Positions 5,325-5,458 of a DNA stretch of 5,458 nucleotides are shown piece by piece (position 1 is the first letter of the stretch; every line of letters starts with the position of its first letter). Under the pieces are notes generated by a model that ran no database searches, was not told the origin of the DNA, and was given only the letters and a program-made list of their open reading frames with translations. The stretch comes from JBBDSJ01 sp040905025 (GTDB lineage Bacteria; Pseudomonadota; Gammaproteobacteria; Methylohalomonadales; Methylohalomonadaceae): positions 1-5,458 of the forward strand of contig JBBDSJ010000083.1 of assembly GCA_040905025.1 (NCBI GenBank). Direction: 5' to 3'. A program made the position numbers and the translations under genes.

Positions 5325-5458
5325 AATCTGAGTCTCACACAAAGACAAACACCCAACGTTGAACTCAGCGGATCGCCCGTTTACGGGCGATCCGCTGGAG
5401 CGATTTGTTGAGCGCCGTTTGCATGCCGTTTCTCCAGAATAACCAGCGCGATTCCACC
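5325..5458. other. region downstream of merA with no assignable gene
   Basis: Apart from the hairpin at 5366-5397, nothing here can be named. A 13-codon frame starts at 5321 (ATG overlapping the merA stop) and ends at 5362; it is too short to credit. On the minus strand an ATG at 5424, preceded by GGAG at 7 bases, opens a 19-residue basic peptide, MQTALNKSLQRIARKRAIR, ending at 5365. The same frame is also open back to the window edge, so this could equally be the tail of a larger convergent gene. The other frames are similarly ambiguous in so short a stretch. Confidence 0.4.
5366..5397. terminator. strong perfect hairpin after merA, probable bidirectional terminator
   Basis: CAGCGGATCGCCCG (5366-5379) and its exact complement (5384-5397) make a 14-base GC-rich stem with a TTTA loop, 41 bases after the merA stop codon. 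The stability and position suit the end of the mer operon. No T run follows on the plus strand (GAGCGATTTGTT). The minus-strand side is more T-rich. Intrinsic termination is therefore likely but not textbook, and RNA end protection is an alternative role. Confidence 0.6.

Noticed and set aside
5359..5442. Plus-strand frame from TTG 5359 through the hairpin to a TAA at 5440
   Set aside because: It has only 27 codons, no ribosome-binding site, and runs through a perfect palindrome that explains the sequence better.

Overview
The window looks like chromosomal DNA of a mercury-exposed, moderately GC-rich proteobacterium, most likely a gammaproteobacterium. This rests on a glutathione reductase, a proteobacterial MerR/MerT/MerA set whose MerA closely resembles the Tn501/Tn21 type, and a REP-like intergenic palindrome. 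The taxonomic call is inference; no search was possible.

Layout. (1) 1-186: an intergenic or leader region with a REP-like palindromic element and two short inverted repeats over a candidate promoter. (2) 187-1527 (+): glutathione reductase. (3) 1570-2373 (-): a transglutaminase-like cysteine-protease-fold protein, convergent with gor and 42 bases from it. (4) 2374-2525: a short gap with two hairpins. (5) 2526-5324: a compact mercury-resistance locus. merR is on the minus strand, diverging from merT-merP-merA on the plus strand across a textbook MerR operator-promoter with a 19-base spacer and a perfect 9+3+9 dyad. (6) 5325-5458: a strong perfect hairpin after merA and a fragment with no identifiable gene.

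How the genes work together. From the known mer system: MerP captures Hg(II) outside the cytoplasmic membrane, MerT carries it in through cysteine pairs, and MerA reduces it to volatile Hg(0) with NADPH. MerR represses and, on binding Hg(II), activates the operon by untwisting the over-long promoter spacer. Glutathione, kept reduced by the gor product, is a likely cytosolic Hg(II) ligand. However, gor has its own transcription unit, separated from mer by the convergent transglutaminase gene, so any link is only inference.

The known genes account for nearly all the window, and I see no wholly undescribed system. The unusual points are variations on the mer theme. MerP appears to be a membrane-anchored lipoprotein rather than a soluble periplasmic protein. 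MerA lacks the N-terminal metal-binding domain but has a short tail with adjacent cysteines, and its start overlaps merP. The operator reads like a CadR/PbrR-type site although the effector genes are for mercury. The ribosome-binding site of merR lies inside the operator arm.
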